A DNA stretch of 8,807 nucleotides from positions 1 through 8,807 of the forward strand of contig JAJQCU010000050.1 of the NCBI GenBank assembly GCA_021202575.1, in the 5' to 3' direction. The translations under genes were made by a program, and so were the position numbers. Positions within the stretch are counted from its first letter, which is position 1. Every line of letters starts with the position of its first letter. The stretch comes from Lachnospiraceae bacterium (GTDB lineage: Bacteria > Bacillota > Clostridia > Lachnospirales > Lachnospiraceae). Shown here piece by piece: positions 1-6,640 of this stretch. The notes beneath the pieces are model-generated. The model worked only from the letters and a program-made list of their open reading frames with translations, did no database searches and was not told where the DNA came from.

Positions 1-1269
1 CGCCCGGTACAGCTCCGAATCCTCAGAAATCATCTCCGGCTCTATCCACAGGCCGAATTTCATGCCCAGGGCATTGATCTCATCCGCCAGATATTTCAGT
101 CCGCCGGGGAGCTTTTTTTCATTCACAAACCAGTCGCCCAGGCTGCTGTCGTCAGAGCTTCTGTGCCCGAACCACCCGTCGTCCAGTACCAGCATCTCGA
201 TTCCCGCCTTCGCCGCCTCCCGGGCCAGACCCAGAATTTTTTCCGTATCAAAGTCAAAATAGGCCGCCTCCCAGCTGTTGATCAGCACAGGACGCTCCTT
301 TTTCCTCCAGGGACTTCTGATCAGGTGCTCCCTGTACAGCCTGTGAAAGGTTCGGGTCATGGCTCCCAGTCCCTGTCCGGAATAGACCATAACCGCCTCC
401 GGCGTCTGAAAGCTATCCCCCGGCGCCAGCTTCCAGCAGAAGCGCTCCGGATGGATCCCCATGACTACCCGGAGAGAATCAAACTGATTTACCGACAGCT
501 TTGTCATAAAATTCCCGGAGTACACCAGGTGGAAGGCATACACCTTCCCCTCTGTCTGGGTACAGTTTGCCGACGCCACCGCCGCGAAGGGCTGCTCCTC
601 GTGGCTGCTGTTCCCATACAGAGACTCAAACCCCGCGCTCCCGTAACCCAGCGGCTTTCTCTGAATGCGACGCTCTCTCCCCCAGGCGCCGGGCAGGGAA
701 ATCACTTCAAAGTCCTCATTATCCATATCCAGGCACAGGGACAACGCCCTGGTCAGATACAGCGTCTCCTGGCCCTGGTTAACGATCCGCACGCTTCTGG
801 TGATCGCGTCCGTATCCCGAAAGGCCGTATAAGAGAGCACCGCCGTCAGCCCTGTGGCTTTGTCCTGTAAGGTGATTTCCAGCGTATCACAGTCCTCCCC
901 GCTTCCCCAGGTGGCGGGCAGCCCCTCCAGCGCCTTCTTTCCCGGAAAGATCTGATGGGATGCGTATAGAAGTTCCAGCCCGTCCTCTCCGTCCGCGGCC
1001 CTGACATTGATGCTGCTCTCCCTGAAGTCTCCCGCTCCACCGCAGGAATACTCCATCGGGAAGGCGTCCAGAAAGCTGACCTTTTCACGGGCGCAGCGGG
1101 CGGGAGATAAGATTTCCTCCGGCCGCAGCAGATATGTGACGCTTGTGTCATCAATTTTATTTCCATAATAAATATGTCCCGGGTACTTTCCATCCACGAT
1201 TCCGATCAGGTAGCTGGTATTCGGAGTGTCCAGCTTAAAGACCTGGTTTTTTTCATCAAAAGCGATCAT
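1..1269 (-). CDS. GH36 alpha-galactosidase, N-terminal part (cut by window edge)
   Basis: Probably a cytoplasmic glycoside hydrolase family 36 enzyme that removes alpha-1,6-galactose from raffinose-family sugars or melibiose. I translated 423 uninterrupted codons up to base 1; the 3' end lies outside. Residues 1 to about 320 form the beta-rich N-terminal domain of long GH36 enzymes, opening with a family-like segment (NTSYLIGI, GHIYYGNKI). The catalytic barrel starts at NSWEA (331-335), followed by DDGWFG (363-368), GDW (378-380) and LWIEPEM (407-413), all typical of GH36. The nucleophile motif (KWDxNR type) and the acid/base should lie past the edge and cannot be checked; usual full length is roughly 700-750 residues. 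The ATG at 1269 has AAGGAG 12 nt upstream (1282-1287), rather far, but no other in-frame start is near. It follows pgcA by 53 bp with no terminator between, so the two are probably co-transcribed. Family call firm; substrate inferred. Confidence 0.93.
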   Translation of the reverse strand, partial: MIAFDEKNQVFKLDTPNTSYLIGIVDGKYPGHIYYGNKIDDTSVTYLLRPEEILSPARCAREKVSFLDAFPMEYSCGGAGDFRESSINVRAADGEDGLELLYASHQIFPGKKALEGLPATWGSGEDCDTLEITLQDKATGLTAVLSYTAFRDTDAITRSVRIVNQGQETLYLTRALSLCLDMDNEDFEVISLPGAWGRERRIQRKPLGYGSAGFESLYGNSSHEEQPFAAVASANCTQTEGKVYAFHLVYSGNFMTKLSVNQFDSLRVVMGIHPERFCWKLAPGDSFQTPEAVMVYSGQGLGAMTRTFHRLYREHLIRSPWRKKERPVLINSWEAAYFDFDTEKILGLAREAAKAGIEMLVLDDGWFGHRSSDDSSLGDWFVNEKKLPGGLKYLADEINALGMKFGLWIEPEMISEDSELYRA

Positions 1270-1322
1270 GCTTTTCCATTGCTCCTTTTGTTTAAGTTCA
1301 TTTCCTTCTCAACATCCCCGGC

Positions 1323-3041
1323 TTATCCGCGTGTAAGATCCCGTTTCATCCTTGCCAGCTTCTCGTCCGCGTCCTGAAGGGAAGTTCCCTTCACTCCGTA
1401 ATAATACTTAATCTTGGGCTCCGTTCCTGACGGACGCACGCAGCACCAGGCGTTATTTTCCATCTCAAAATAAAGCACATCGGACTTTGGCAGCCCGGTA
1501 GAAGATTGATTTCCTGTCGCCGCCTCGGTTCTGACGCCGCTTTGATAATCCCTGAGCGCCTCCACCTTCAGCCCGCCCAGCTGTTTCGGTGGATTCTCCC
1601 GGAAGGCAGCCATTCTCTGCTCAATCTGCTTCGCGCCGTCCAGTCCCTTCAAAGTCACTGTGGCCAGCCCCTCCTTGTAATAGCCATATTTTTCATACAG
1701 ATCCAGCATGGCGGCCCAGAGAGTCTTCCCCTGTCTCTTGTAAAAGGCCGCCGCCTCACACAGCATCATCACCGCCACACAGGCGTCCTTGTCCCGGGCG
1801 TAGGTACCCGCCAGACACCCGTAGCTCTCCTCCAGGCCGAACACATAATGATAGCTCTGATTCTCCTCAAAAAGCTTAATCTGCTCTCCGATATATTTAA
1901 ATCCGGTCAGCACCTCGATCAGCTCCACGCCGTAATCCGCCGCCAAAGCCTTGGCCATATCCGTAGTCACAATGGTCTCCACCAGAGCCGGATTCTCAGG
2001 CATGGTGCCGGTCTTTGTCCGCTCCCGCAAAATGTATTCCGCGATCAGCATACCGGACATATTGCCGGTGAAGCTGACATACTCCCCGGATTTCGCATCC
2101 TTCGCGCAGACGCCCAGCCGGTCCGCGTCCGGGTCAGTGGCCAGCACCAGGTCCGCGTCCACCTCTTTCGCCAGTTTCAGGGCCAGGGTCCAGGCGCCCG
2201 GATCCTCCGGATTGGGATAAGGCACCGTTGTGAAATTGCCGTCCGGCTCCTCCTGCTCAGGCACCACGTAAACCTGCGTGAAGCCGAGCTCCCTCAGGAC
2301 CCGGCGCACCGGCAGATTGCCCGTGCCGTGGAGCGGCGTATACACAATCCGGATATCCTTCGCCATGTCCGGAATGATCTCCGGGTGGATGCTCTGATCC
2401 TTCAGCCGCTCCATGTACAGGTCATCAATTTCCTTCCCAATGATATGAAATAAACCCTTCTCCGCCGCCGTCTGCTCATCCATGGTCTTCACCTGGGCAA
2501 AATCTGTCACCCGCGCCACATGCGCCAGGATATTTTTGTCATGGGGCGGCGTAATCTGTGCGCCGTCCTCCCAGTACACCTTATAACCGTTGTACTCCGC
2601 CGGATTGTGGCTGGCGGTAATCACGATTCCCGCGATACAGTGAAGCTGACGCACCGCAAAGGAAAGCTCCGGCGTGGGCCGCAGACTCTCAAAAAGATAC
2701 GTTTGAATCCCGTTTCCATTCAGGCACAGGGCCGCCTCTTTGGCGAACTCCGGGGACATCCGCCGGGAATCGAAGGCGATGGCCACCCCCTTTGCCGCGC
2801 CGTCCTGCTCTAAAATATAATTGGCCAGCCCCTGGGTCGCCTGCCGCACGGTATAAATATTCATCCGGTTGGTGCCAGCGCCGATGACGCCCCGCAGGCC
2901 CCCGGTTCCGAATTTCAGCTGCCGGTAGAACCGGTCCTCAATCTCCTTCTCGTTGCCCTTCAGAGCCTTCAGTTCCTCTTTTGTGCCCTCATCAAAGTAA
3001 GGATCCGTGCACCATTTTTCATATACTTCCATATAACTCAT
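1323..3041 (-). CDS. pgcA: Alpha-phosphoglucomutase / phospho-sugar mutase (PgcA type)
   Basis: A 572-residue cytoplasmic enzyme of the alpha-D-phosphohexomutase superfamily, expected to interconvert glucose-1-phosphate and glucose-6-phosphate, linking glycogen or galactose use and cell-wall glycolipid precursors to glycolysis. The N-terminus carries FGTGGLRG (44-51) and GAGTNRMNIYTVR (54-66). The phosphoserine loop is TASHNP with catalytic Ser144, the metal-binding loop is DPDADR (303-308), the sugar-binding loop is GLEESYG (402-408) and the phosphate-binding loop is RPSGTEPK (536-543). All four are intact, and the length matches Bacillus PgcA (about 580). The start at 3041 has a GGAAGG-like site close upstream; an ATG at codon 4 is a less likely alternative. 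The stop is TAA. The gene follows an intrinsic terminator and a possible promoter, so it probably begins a new transcript running into the alpha-galactosidase. Some relatives prefer mannose phosphates, so exact specificity is inferred. Confidence 0.95.
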   Translation of the reverse strand: MSYMEVYEKWCTDPYFDEGTKEELKALKGNEKEIEDRFYRQLKFGTGGLRGVIGAGTNRMNIYTVRQATQGLANYILEQDGAAKGVAIAFDSRRMSPEFAKEAALCLNGNGIQTYLFESLRPTPELSFAVRQLHCIAGIVITASHNPAEYNGYKVYWEDGAQITPPHDKNILAHVARVTDFAQVKTMDEQTAAEKGLFHIIGKEIDDLYMERLKDQSIHPEIIPDMAKDIRIVYTPLHGTGNLPVRRVLRELGFTQVYVVPEQEEPDGNFTTVPYPNPEDPGAWTLALKLAKEVDADLVLATDPDADRLGVCAKDAKSGEYVSFTGNMSGMLIAEYILRERTKTGTMPENPALVETIVTTDMAKALAADYGVELIEVLTGFKYIGEQIKLFEENQSYHYVFGLEESYGCLAGTYARDKDACVAVMMLCEAAAFYKRQGKTLWAAMLDLYEKYGYYKEGLATVTLKGLDGAKQIEQRMAAFRENPPKQLGGLKVEALRDYQSGVRTEAATGNQSSTGLPKSDVLYFEMENNAWCCVRPSGTEPKIKYYYGVKGTSLQDADEKLARMKRDLTRG

Positions 3042-3087
3042 GTCAGCCTTCCGCCTTTCCTGTGCTTAATTTTGCTTTTATCAAGTT

Positions 3088-3131
3088 AAAAAATACCACA
3101 CATTTATTCCAATGTCACCTAAATGTGTGGT
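3088..3131 (-). terminator. Intrinsic terminator after the S41 peptidase gene
   Basis: On the minus strand a perfect 12-bp stem has arms ACCACACATTTA (3131-3120) and TAAATGTGTGGT (3106-3095) around a 13-nt loop. An A and then six T residues (3093-3088) follow directly. The hairpin begins 35 bp after the TAG stop of the protease gene at 3167. This is the standard rho-independent layout, although the stem is AT-rich at its top. It separates the ftsEX-hydrolase-protease cluster from pgcA. Confidence 0.85.
3090..3118 (-). promoter_or_regulatory. Possible sigma-A promoter for pgcA, overlapping the terminator
   Basis: GTGACA (3118-3113) matches the -35 consensus at five of six positions. After exactly 17 nt comes TATTTT (3095-3090), matching the -10 consensus at four of six. 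Transcription would start around 3083-3080, roughly 40 bp before the pgcA ATG. The element lies inside the terminator hairpin. It is the best match I found by eye in the 125-bp gap, but this is AT-rich sequence and chance matches are common. Confidence 0.3.
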
Positions 3132-3166
3132 TCATTTTATTGTGTATTTCTTCCAGGATTGAAAAT

Positions 3167-4396
3167 CTATTCGCCCATCAGCTCCTTCATCGTCTCAACT
3201 GCCTGTTGGAGCTGATTGTCCGAGCCATCCTCCAGATAGGCGTCCACGTCCATCTCCACCTCCACGTCCGGGGTGATTCCGGTGCCGTGGATATTCACAC
3301 CGTTCGGCGTATAGTAGGCGCTGGTGGTCAGCTTCACGGTGGAACCGTCGGAGAGAGTCCGCACAGTCTGCACAATTCCCTTGCCGAAGGTGGTGGTGCC
3401 CACCACCGTGGCCTTGCCGTGATCTTTCAAAGCTCCGGTCAGCACCTCGGCGGCAGAAGCGGAATTCTCATTGACCAGCAGCACAATGGGAAGATCCAGC
3501 TCCCTCTCGGCGTCGGAGGTATATTCCTCCCGGTTGCCCTCCTTATCCTCCGTGTATAAAATCAGTCCCTCGCCCAGCAGCATATCCGCGATCTCCACCA
3601 CTGAGTACAGGCTGCCGCCGGGATTATCCCTCAGATCCAGAATCAGCCCCTGGGCGCCGTCGGCTTCCAGTTGATTCAGCGCCTCCTCAAACTGCTCCAC
3701 AGTGACATCGTCAAATTCCGTCAGCTGAATGTACGCGATATTGTCCTCCAGAAGCTCGTAGGTCACTGTGACAGTCTCAATCTTGCGCCGCTGCACATCA
3801 ATGTCCAGAAGTTCATCCCCGCGAAGTACAGTGACGGTCACCCAGGTGCCCTCATCGCCCTTGATCAGGGCTACCACCTGGCTGGAATCCATGCCCAGCA
3901 CGTTCTCACCATCCACCGCGTAGATCACGTCCCCGGCCTGAAATCCGGCCTCCTCGGCGGGCGTTCCCTCAATGACCCCGGTAATCTTCACATAACCCGT
4001 CTCAGAATCCTGCTGTACGTAGGCGCCGATTCCATAATAGACGCCCTCAGTGCTCTCCATCAGCTCTTCCGTTTCCTCTACCGTGTAATAAACGGAATAA
4101 ACGTCCCCCAGAGAATCCAGAAGCCCGGTAAAAACGCCGTCCTCCAGCGTCTGATTGTCCACCTCATCCAGATAATAGAGATTTTTGATCATAGCCTCTA
4201 TGGTTCTCAGCTTTGATATAAATTCAGAGTCAACAAAGCTGTCCTCATCGGAGGAGGCGCTGTATGTGGAAACCACGGCGCTGTCCTGCCCGATATAATA
4301 TCCGGCAAGAACCACCAGGGACGAAAGTCCGGCGCCCAGCAGCACCCCCGCAATCAGATACAATGCCTTGGAAAAACCATGTTTATTTTCTTTCAT
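3167..4396 (-). CDS. S41 family C-terminal processing peptidase (CtpA/CtpB-like)
   Basis: A 409-residue membrane-anchored serine protease with its active domain outside the membrane. A short basic N-terminus is followed by one hydrophobic segment (about 10-35) acting as a signal anchor. A PDZ domain spans roughly 115-200 with the GTPAEEAGFQAGD carboxylate-binding region (144-156), and the S41 core runs from about 205 to 385. The catalytic set is visible: Ser314 in NSASAAE, Lys339 in TFGKG, and Gln343 four residues later, with the Ser-to-Lys spacing of 25 seen in Bacillus CtpB. The enzyme should therefore be active. AGGAG lies only 4 nt before the ATG. The gene starts 19 bp after the hydrolase stop, so it belongs to that operon, and it ends with TAG ahead of a clear terminator. 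In Pseudomonas, CtpA degrades M23 wall hydrolases; acting on the neighbouring M23 protein is my inference. CtpA versus CtpB naming cannot be settled here. Confidence 0.94.
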   Translation of the reverse strand: MKENKHGFSKALYLIAGVLLGAGLSSLVVLAGYYIGQDSAVVSTYSASSDEDSFVDSEFISKLRTIEAMIKNLYYLDEVDNQTLEDGVFTGLLDSLGDVYSVYYTVEETEELMESTEGVYYGIGAYVQQDSETGYVKITGVIEGTPAEEAGFQAGDVIYAVDGENVLGMDSSQVVALIKGDEGTWVTVTVLRGDELLDIDVQRRKIETVTVTYELLEDNIAYIQLTEFDDVTVEQFEEALNQLEADGAQGLILDLRDNPGGSLYSVVEIADMLLGEGLILYTEDKEGNREEYTSDAERELDLPIVLLVNENSASAAEVLTGALKDHGKATVVGTTTFGKGIVQTVRTLSDGSTVKLTTSAYYTPNGVNIHGTGITPDVEVEMDVDAYLEDGSDNQLQQAVETMKELMGE

Positions 4397-4415
4397 AATT
4401 CTCCTGTTTCACACT

Positions 4416-4901
4416 TTAGCTTAAATAGTCCCATGGATTGACATACGATCCGTTCAGGCGGACGCTGAAATGCAGATGGTTGCCTGTGGAGCTTCCCGTG
4501 GTTCCCACGGCAGCGATCAGGTCTCCTTTGCTGACAGTGTCCCCGGCGGATACATACAGCTTGGAGGCGTGCATGTATATGGTGTACAGTCCATCCCCAT
4601 GGTCGATCATCACATAATTGCCCATGGACCAGTTGTATGTGGCTGCCACCACCGTCCCATCGTATGCCGCCAGGATAGAAGAACCTTCGTTGGCTGCCAT
4701 ATCCACGCCATTGTGGAAGGTAGTCGCCCCTGTGAACGGGTCGGAACGATAACCATAATCCGAGGAAATGGCAATATAGTTGGGACAGGGCCAGCAGAAG
4801 GTGCCGCCGTCATAGCTGACCGAGCTGGTGATCTTCTCAATCTCCGCCTCCAGCTGCTCAATCAGCGAGGTCTGGTACTCCAGATCCTCCTCCAGTTCCA
4901 T
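4416..4901 (-). CDS. M23/LytM peptidase domain fragment, downstream of the amber stop
   Basis: This is the 3' half of the interrupted hydrolase gene, which could be made separately only by re-initiation at the ATG at 4901, 16 sense codons after the stop. A GGAG lies 9 nt before that ATG, so re-initiation is not excluded. The 161 residues contain the end of the coiled coil (1-23) and a complete M23 domain: SSDYGYR (46-52), FHNGVDM with His63 and Asp67, YMH (His111) and HLHF (His142, His144). These are the expected zinc and catalytic residues of lysostaphin-type endopeptidases that cut peptidoglycan cross-bridges or stem peptides. It has no signal peptide, so alone it would stay in the cytoplasm away from its substrate. 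The strict retention of catalytic residues suggests the stop is recent or not real. Confidence 0.55.
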   Translation of the reverse strand: MELEEDLEYQTSLIEQLEAEIEKITSSVSYDGGTFCWPCPNYIAISSDYGYRSDPFTGATTFHNGVDMAANEGSSILAAYDGTVVAATYNWSMGNYVMIDHGDGLYTIYMHASKLYVSAGDTVSKGDLIAAVGTTGSSTGNHLHFSVRLNGSYVNPWDYLS

Positions 4902-4949
4902 GATCGTCGTCTCCGTGGAATTAATATCCGACTGGTAGACCGCCAGATC

Positions 4950-4952
4950 CTA
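4950..4952 (-). other. In-frame amber codon (TAG) inside the hydrolase gene
   Basis: The minus strand reads AAG GCT TAG GAT CTG at this point. CAG to TAG is a single C-to-T transition, and glutamine fits the surrounding coiled coil. TAG is also the natural stop of ftsE (6632-6630) and of the S41 protease gene (3169-3167), so a genome-wide reassignment of TAG is unlikely. Confidence 0.95.
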
Positions 4953-5639
4953 AGCCTTCTGCGATCTGAGCGCCTCCAGGCTCGCTTCCTCTTCCTCCAG
5001 GGCTTCCCTTGCCGCTTCCAGCGTGGCCTGCTCCTCCTCCAGCTGTTCTTTTACCAGCTCCACGTACTGCCGCTGCAGAATATAGGTCTGGAGCATTTCA
5101 TAATCATAGGAAGCCAGCTGCTCCACATACTCCGCCTGATTGAGCATTTCAGCAAAGCTTCCCGCTGAAAGAATGGTCTCCAGGTAGCTGCTGGTTTCCA
5201 TTTCATACATGTATTGTATGCGGACATACATGGCGGCATACTGCTCTTCCTCCTGGGCCAGCGCCTCCTCAAGCTCCGCTTCCCTCTCAGCGATTTCCTC
5301 TTCCTTCTGAGAAATCAGGGATTCATATCCGGAAATCTTATCCGTCAACTCTGAAATCGAACTGTCCACACTCTGAATATATGCACTCAGATCGCTTTTT
5401 TTGCTCTGAAGCTCCTCAACAATGGACTCCAGATCAGATATGGAGCTTTTGATATTTTCCTGCTCCTGCTGCGCTTCCTCAATTTCCTGCTGTTTGGCCG
5501 CCACCGTCGCCTGATCCACCTCAGACAGATTGGTGGCGCTCACGGATGTGCCGCACAGGATCACCGCCATCATGACAATGGCCAGAAGCACCGCCGGGAC
5601 AGATTTTCCCCTTTCAGGTTCTTTCCTGAGTCCTTTCAT
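4950..5639 (-). CDS. Secreted coiled-coil fragment of the hydrolase, ending at the amber stop
   Basis: This is the 229-residue product expected if the TAG at 4952-4950 terminates. Basic residues at the N-terminus precede a hydrophobic stretch (about 14-30) and a likely signal-peptidase site after VSA at residue 35. The rest (about 40-229) is a nearly continuous coiled coil rich in Glu, Gln and Ala, broken by a less regular part around 140-185 (YVRIQYMYE, ETILSAGSFAEML) as in PcsB and CwlO-like proteins. In those families the coiled coil binds the extracellular loop of FtsX and transmits FtsE ATP hydrolysis to the enzyme domain. A truncated form could still bind FtsX yet have no hydrolase activity. 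GGGA lies 8 nt before the ATG. Family reading is confident; behaviour of the truncated form is inference. Confidence 0.7.
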   Translation of the reverse strand: MKGLRKEPERGKSVPAVLLAIVMMAVILCGTSVSATNLSEVDQATVAAKQQEIEEAQQEQENIKSSISDLESIVEELQSKKSDLSAYIQSVDSSISELTDKISGYESLISQKEEEIAEREAELEEALAQEEEQYAAMYVRIQYMYEMETSSYLETILSAGSFAEMLNQAEYVEQLASYDYEMLQTYILQRQYVELVKEQLEEEQATLEAAREALEEEEASLEALRSQKA

Positions 5640-5660
5640 ATCTTATTTCCCATATATCCG

Positions 5661-5709
5661 GGCTGACTGTCAGCCGCAGTCCTCACAGCCCCTGCAGTTT
5701 TCTGACAGT
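5661..5709 (-). promoter_or_regulatory. Two overlapping inverted repeats in the leader of the hydrolase gene
   Basis: In the 101-bp gap between ftsX and the hydrolase gene, a near-perfect 15-bp palindrome (5661-5675; GGCTGAC, one base, GTCAGCC) lies about 20 bp before the start codon. One of its arms also belongs to a second inverted repeat: ACTGTCAG (5709-5702) pairs perfectly with CTGACAGT (5673-5666) across a 28-nt loop. The two pairings cannot form together. This could be an RNA switch affecting translation, a protein-binding site, or chance. No U-run follows either hairpin, so it is not a terminator. Confidence 0.35.
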
Positions 5710-5740
5710 TCCTGAAGCCCTTCCACTCAGCTTTCCGCCG

Positions 5741-6640
5741 TCAGACCCGCAGATGCTTCCGGCAGGTGAACACACTGCCCAGAAAGCCAATCCCCACGCC
5801 GATCGCCACGGAAAGCGGCACCAGAATCTGAAACACATCCATGACATCCAGAAAGCCCAGCAGACTGCTGAGGGAGGAAAATCGGGTGACAATGGCGATA
5901 ATCACGTTATTATACACAAAATAAAGCGCTGTCAGCGGAATAGCCGTGCCGATCAGCCCGATCAGCATCCCTTCGATAATAAACGGAAACCGCACAAAAA
6001 AATCGGTGGCGCCTATGTATTTCATAATGTTGATTTCCTCCTTGCGGATGGAAATGCCGATGGTGATGGTATTGCTGATCAGAAACACGCTCACCAGGAA
6101 CAGTATCCCGATGATCCCCACAGACGCGATTCCCACTAAAGAATTCAGGCTGCCCAGCGTAGTGGCCGCCAGCTCGCTCTTATTGACCCGCCGCACAATA
6201 TCCCAGCTCTCAAGGTAGTCCACCAGCTCGCTCTGCATGGTCACATCGCTCATGTAAATCGTCAGGCTGGCCGAATCCGCCAGCGGATTATCCACGAAGC
6301 CGTCCAGATAATCGGTCACGCCCAGCTCTTCCGCGAAGGATTCCCAGGCTTCATCCGCCGAGGTGTAATCCACATGGTCTACCTCATCCTTCAAAATCAA
6401 CTGATCCCTGAGCGCCAGCATTTCCTCCTCCGTCGTGCCGGACTGGAAAAATACCGTCACCGAAATTTCCCTCTGCACATTATTGACAATGTACTGAAGG
6501 TTCAGCATAATGGCGGCAAAGGCGCCGAGAAGAAACAGACAGGCGCTGATGGTGGCAACGCTCGCCAGTGTATACCATTTATTGCGAAAAAGACTCACAA
6601 ATCCTTCCTTGATCGTATATCCCAACGAACTAATTCTCAT
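5741..6640 (-). CDS. ftsX: Cell-division ABC transporter permease FtsX
   Basis: A 299-residue integral membrane protein, partner of FtsE. It has the FtsX plan: cytoplasmic N-terminus, TM1 (about 24-47), a large extracellular domain (about 50-165) that in Gram-positives contacts the coiled coil of the wall hydrolase, then three further segments (about 168-190, 220-245, 270-292). The family signature between TM2 and TM3 is clear (EEINIMKYIGATDFF, 201-215, and PFIIEG, 219-224). I chose the ATG at 6640 because the family-like sequence MRISSLGYTIKEG starts there and GGGAG lies 9 nt upstream. An in-frame ATG at 6721 would add 27 residues of Lys/Thr/Arg-rich repeat read from the ftsE tail DNA, which looks like a frame artefact. 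The gene overlaps ftsE by 11 bp, implying translational coupling, and its stop is TGA. FtsX does not transport a known solute; it transmits FtsE ATPase cycles to the hydrolase. Confidence 0.96.
   Translation of the reverse strand: MRISSLGYTIKEGFVSLFRNKWYTLASVATISACLFLLGAFAAIMLNLQYIVNNVQREISVTVFFQSGTTEEEMLALRDQLILKDEVDHVDYTSADEAWESFAEELGVTDYLDGFVDNPLADSASLTIYMSDVTMQSELVDYLESWDIVRRVNKSELAATTLGSLNSLVGIASVGIIGILFLVSVFLISNTITIGISIRKEEINIMKYIGATDFFVRFPFIIEGMLIGLIGTAIPLTALYFVYNNVIIAIVTRFSSLSSLLGFLDVMDVFQILVPLSVAIGVGIGFLGSVFTCRKHLRV

Larger units (their letters stand above)
4416..5639 (-). pseudogene. Secreted coiled-coil M23 peptidoglycan hydrolase, interrupted by one in-frame TAG
   Basis: Read as one frame this is 407 codons, one of them an amber stop at codon 230 (4952-4950); both sides are in the same frame, so there is no insertion or deletion. 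The full product would have a signal peptide (about 1-35, ending VSA), a long Glu/Gln-rich coiled coil (about 40-270) and a C-terminal M23/LytM peptidase domain (about 277-407). This is the layout of FtsEX-controlled hydrolases: EnvC/CwlO/PcsB-like coiled coil with an M23 catalytic end. Metal and catalytic residues are all present: His309 and Asp313, His357, His388 and His390. The flanking context (QKA, stop, DLA) fits a single CAG-to-TAG change of a glutamine codon. It sits between ftsX (101 bp) and the S41 protease gene (19 bp). The interruption could be a true mutation, a sequencing or assembly error, or a stop that is read through; I favour mutation or error. Confidence 0.8.

Noticed and set aside
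163..870. Long plus-strand open frame of 235 codons
   Set aside because: Antisense to the alpha-galactosidase, whose frame is clear and continuous. The translation is rich in Arg, Pro and His with no recognisable domain, as expected for a shadow in GC-rich DNA.
846..1193. Minus-strand open frame of 115 codons
   Set aside because: Out of frame with the alpha-galactosidase reading through the same bases; no family resemblance.
1258..1279. Tiny upstream frame (seven codons) beginning at ATG 1279 and overlapping the alpha-galactosidase start
   Set aside because: The AAGGAG is only 2 nt from this ATG, too near for efficient initiation. Probably chance, though it may explain the wide spacing to the real start.
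1270..1322. Terminator or promoter between pgcA and the alpha-galactosidase gene
   Set aside because: No inverted repeat with a T-run and no convincing -35/-10 pair in the 53-bp gap; only the ribosome binding site is visible.
1506..2453. Plus-strand open frame of 315 codons
   Set aside because: Lies wholly opposite pgcA, which has every family motif. Its His/Arg/Leu-rich translation matches no family I know.
4416..5639. Genome-wide reassignment of TAG as an explanation for the amber codon
   Set aside because: TAG is the normal terminator of ftsE and of the S41 protease gene in the same window.
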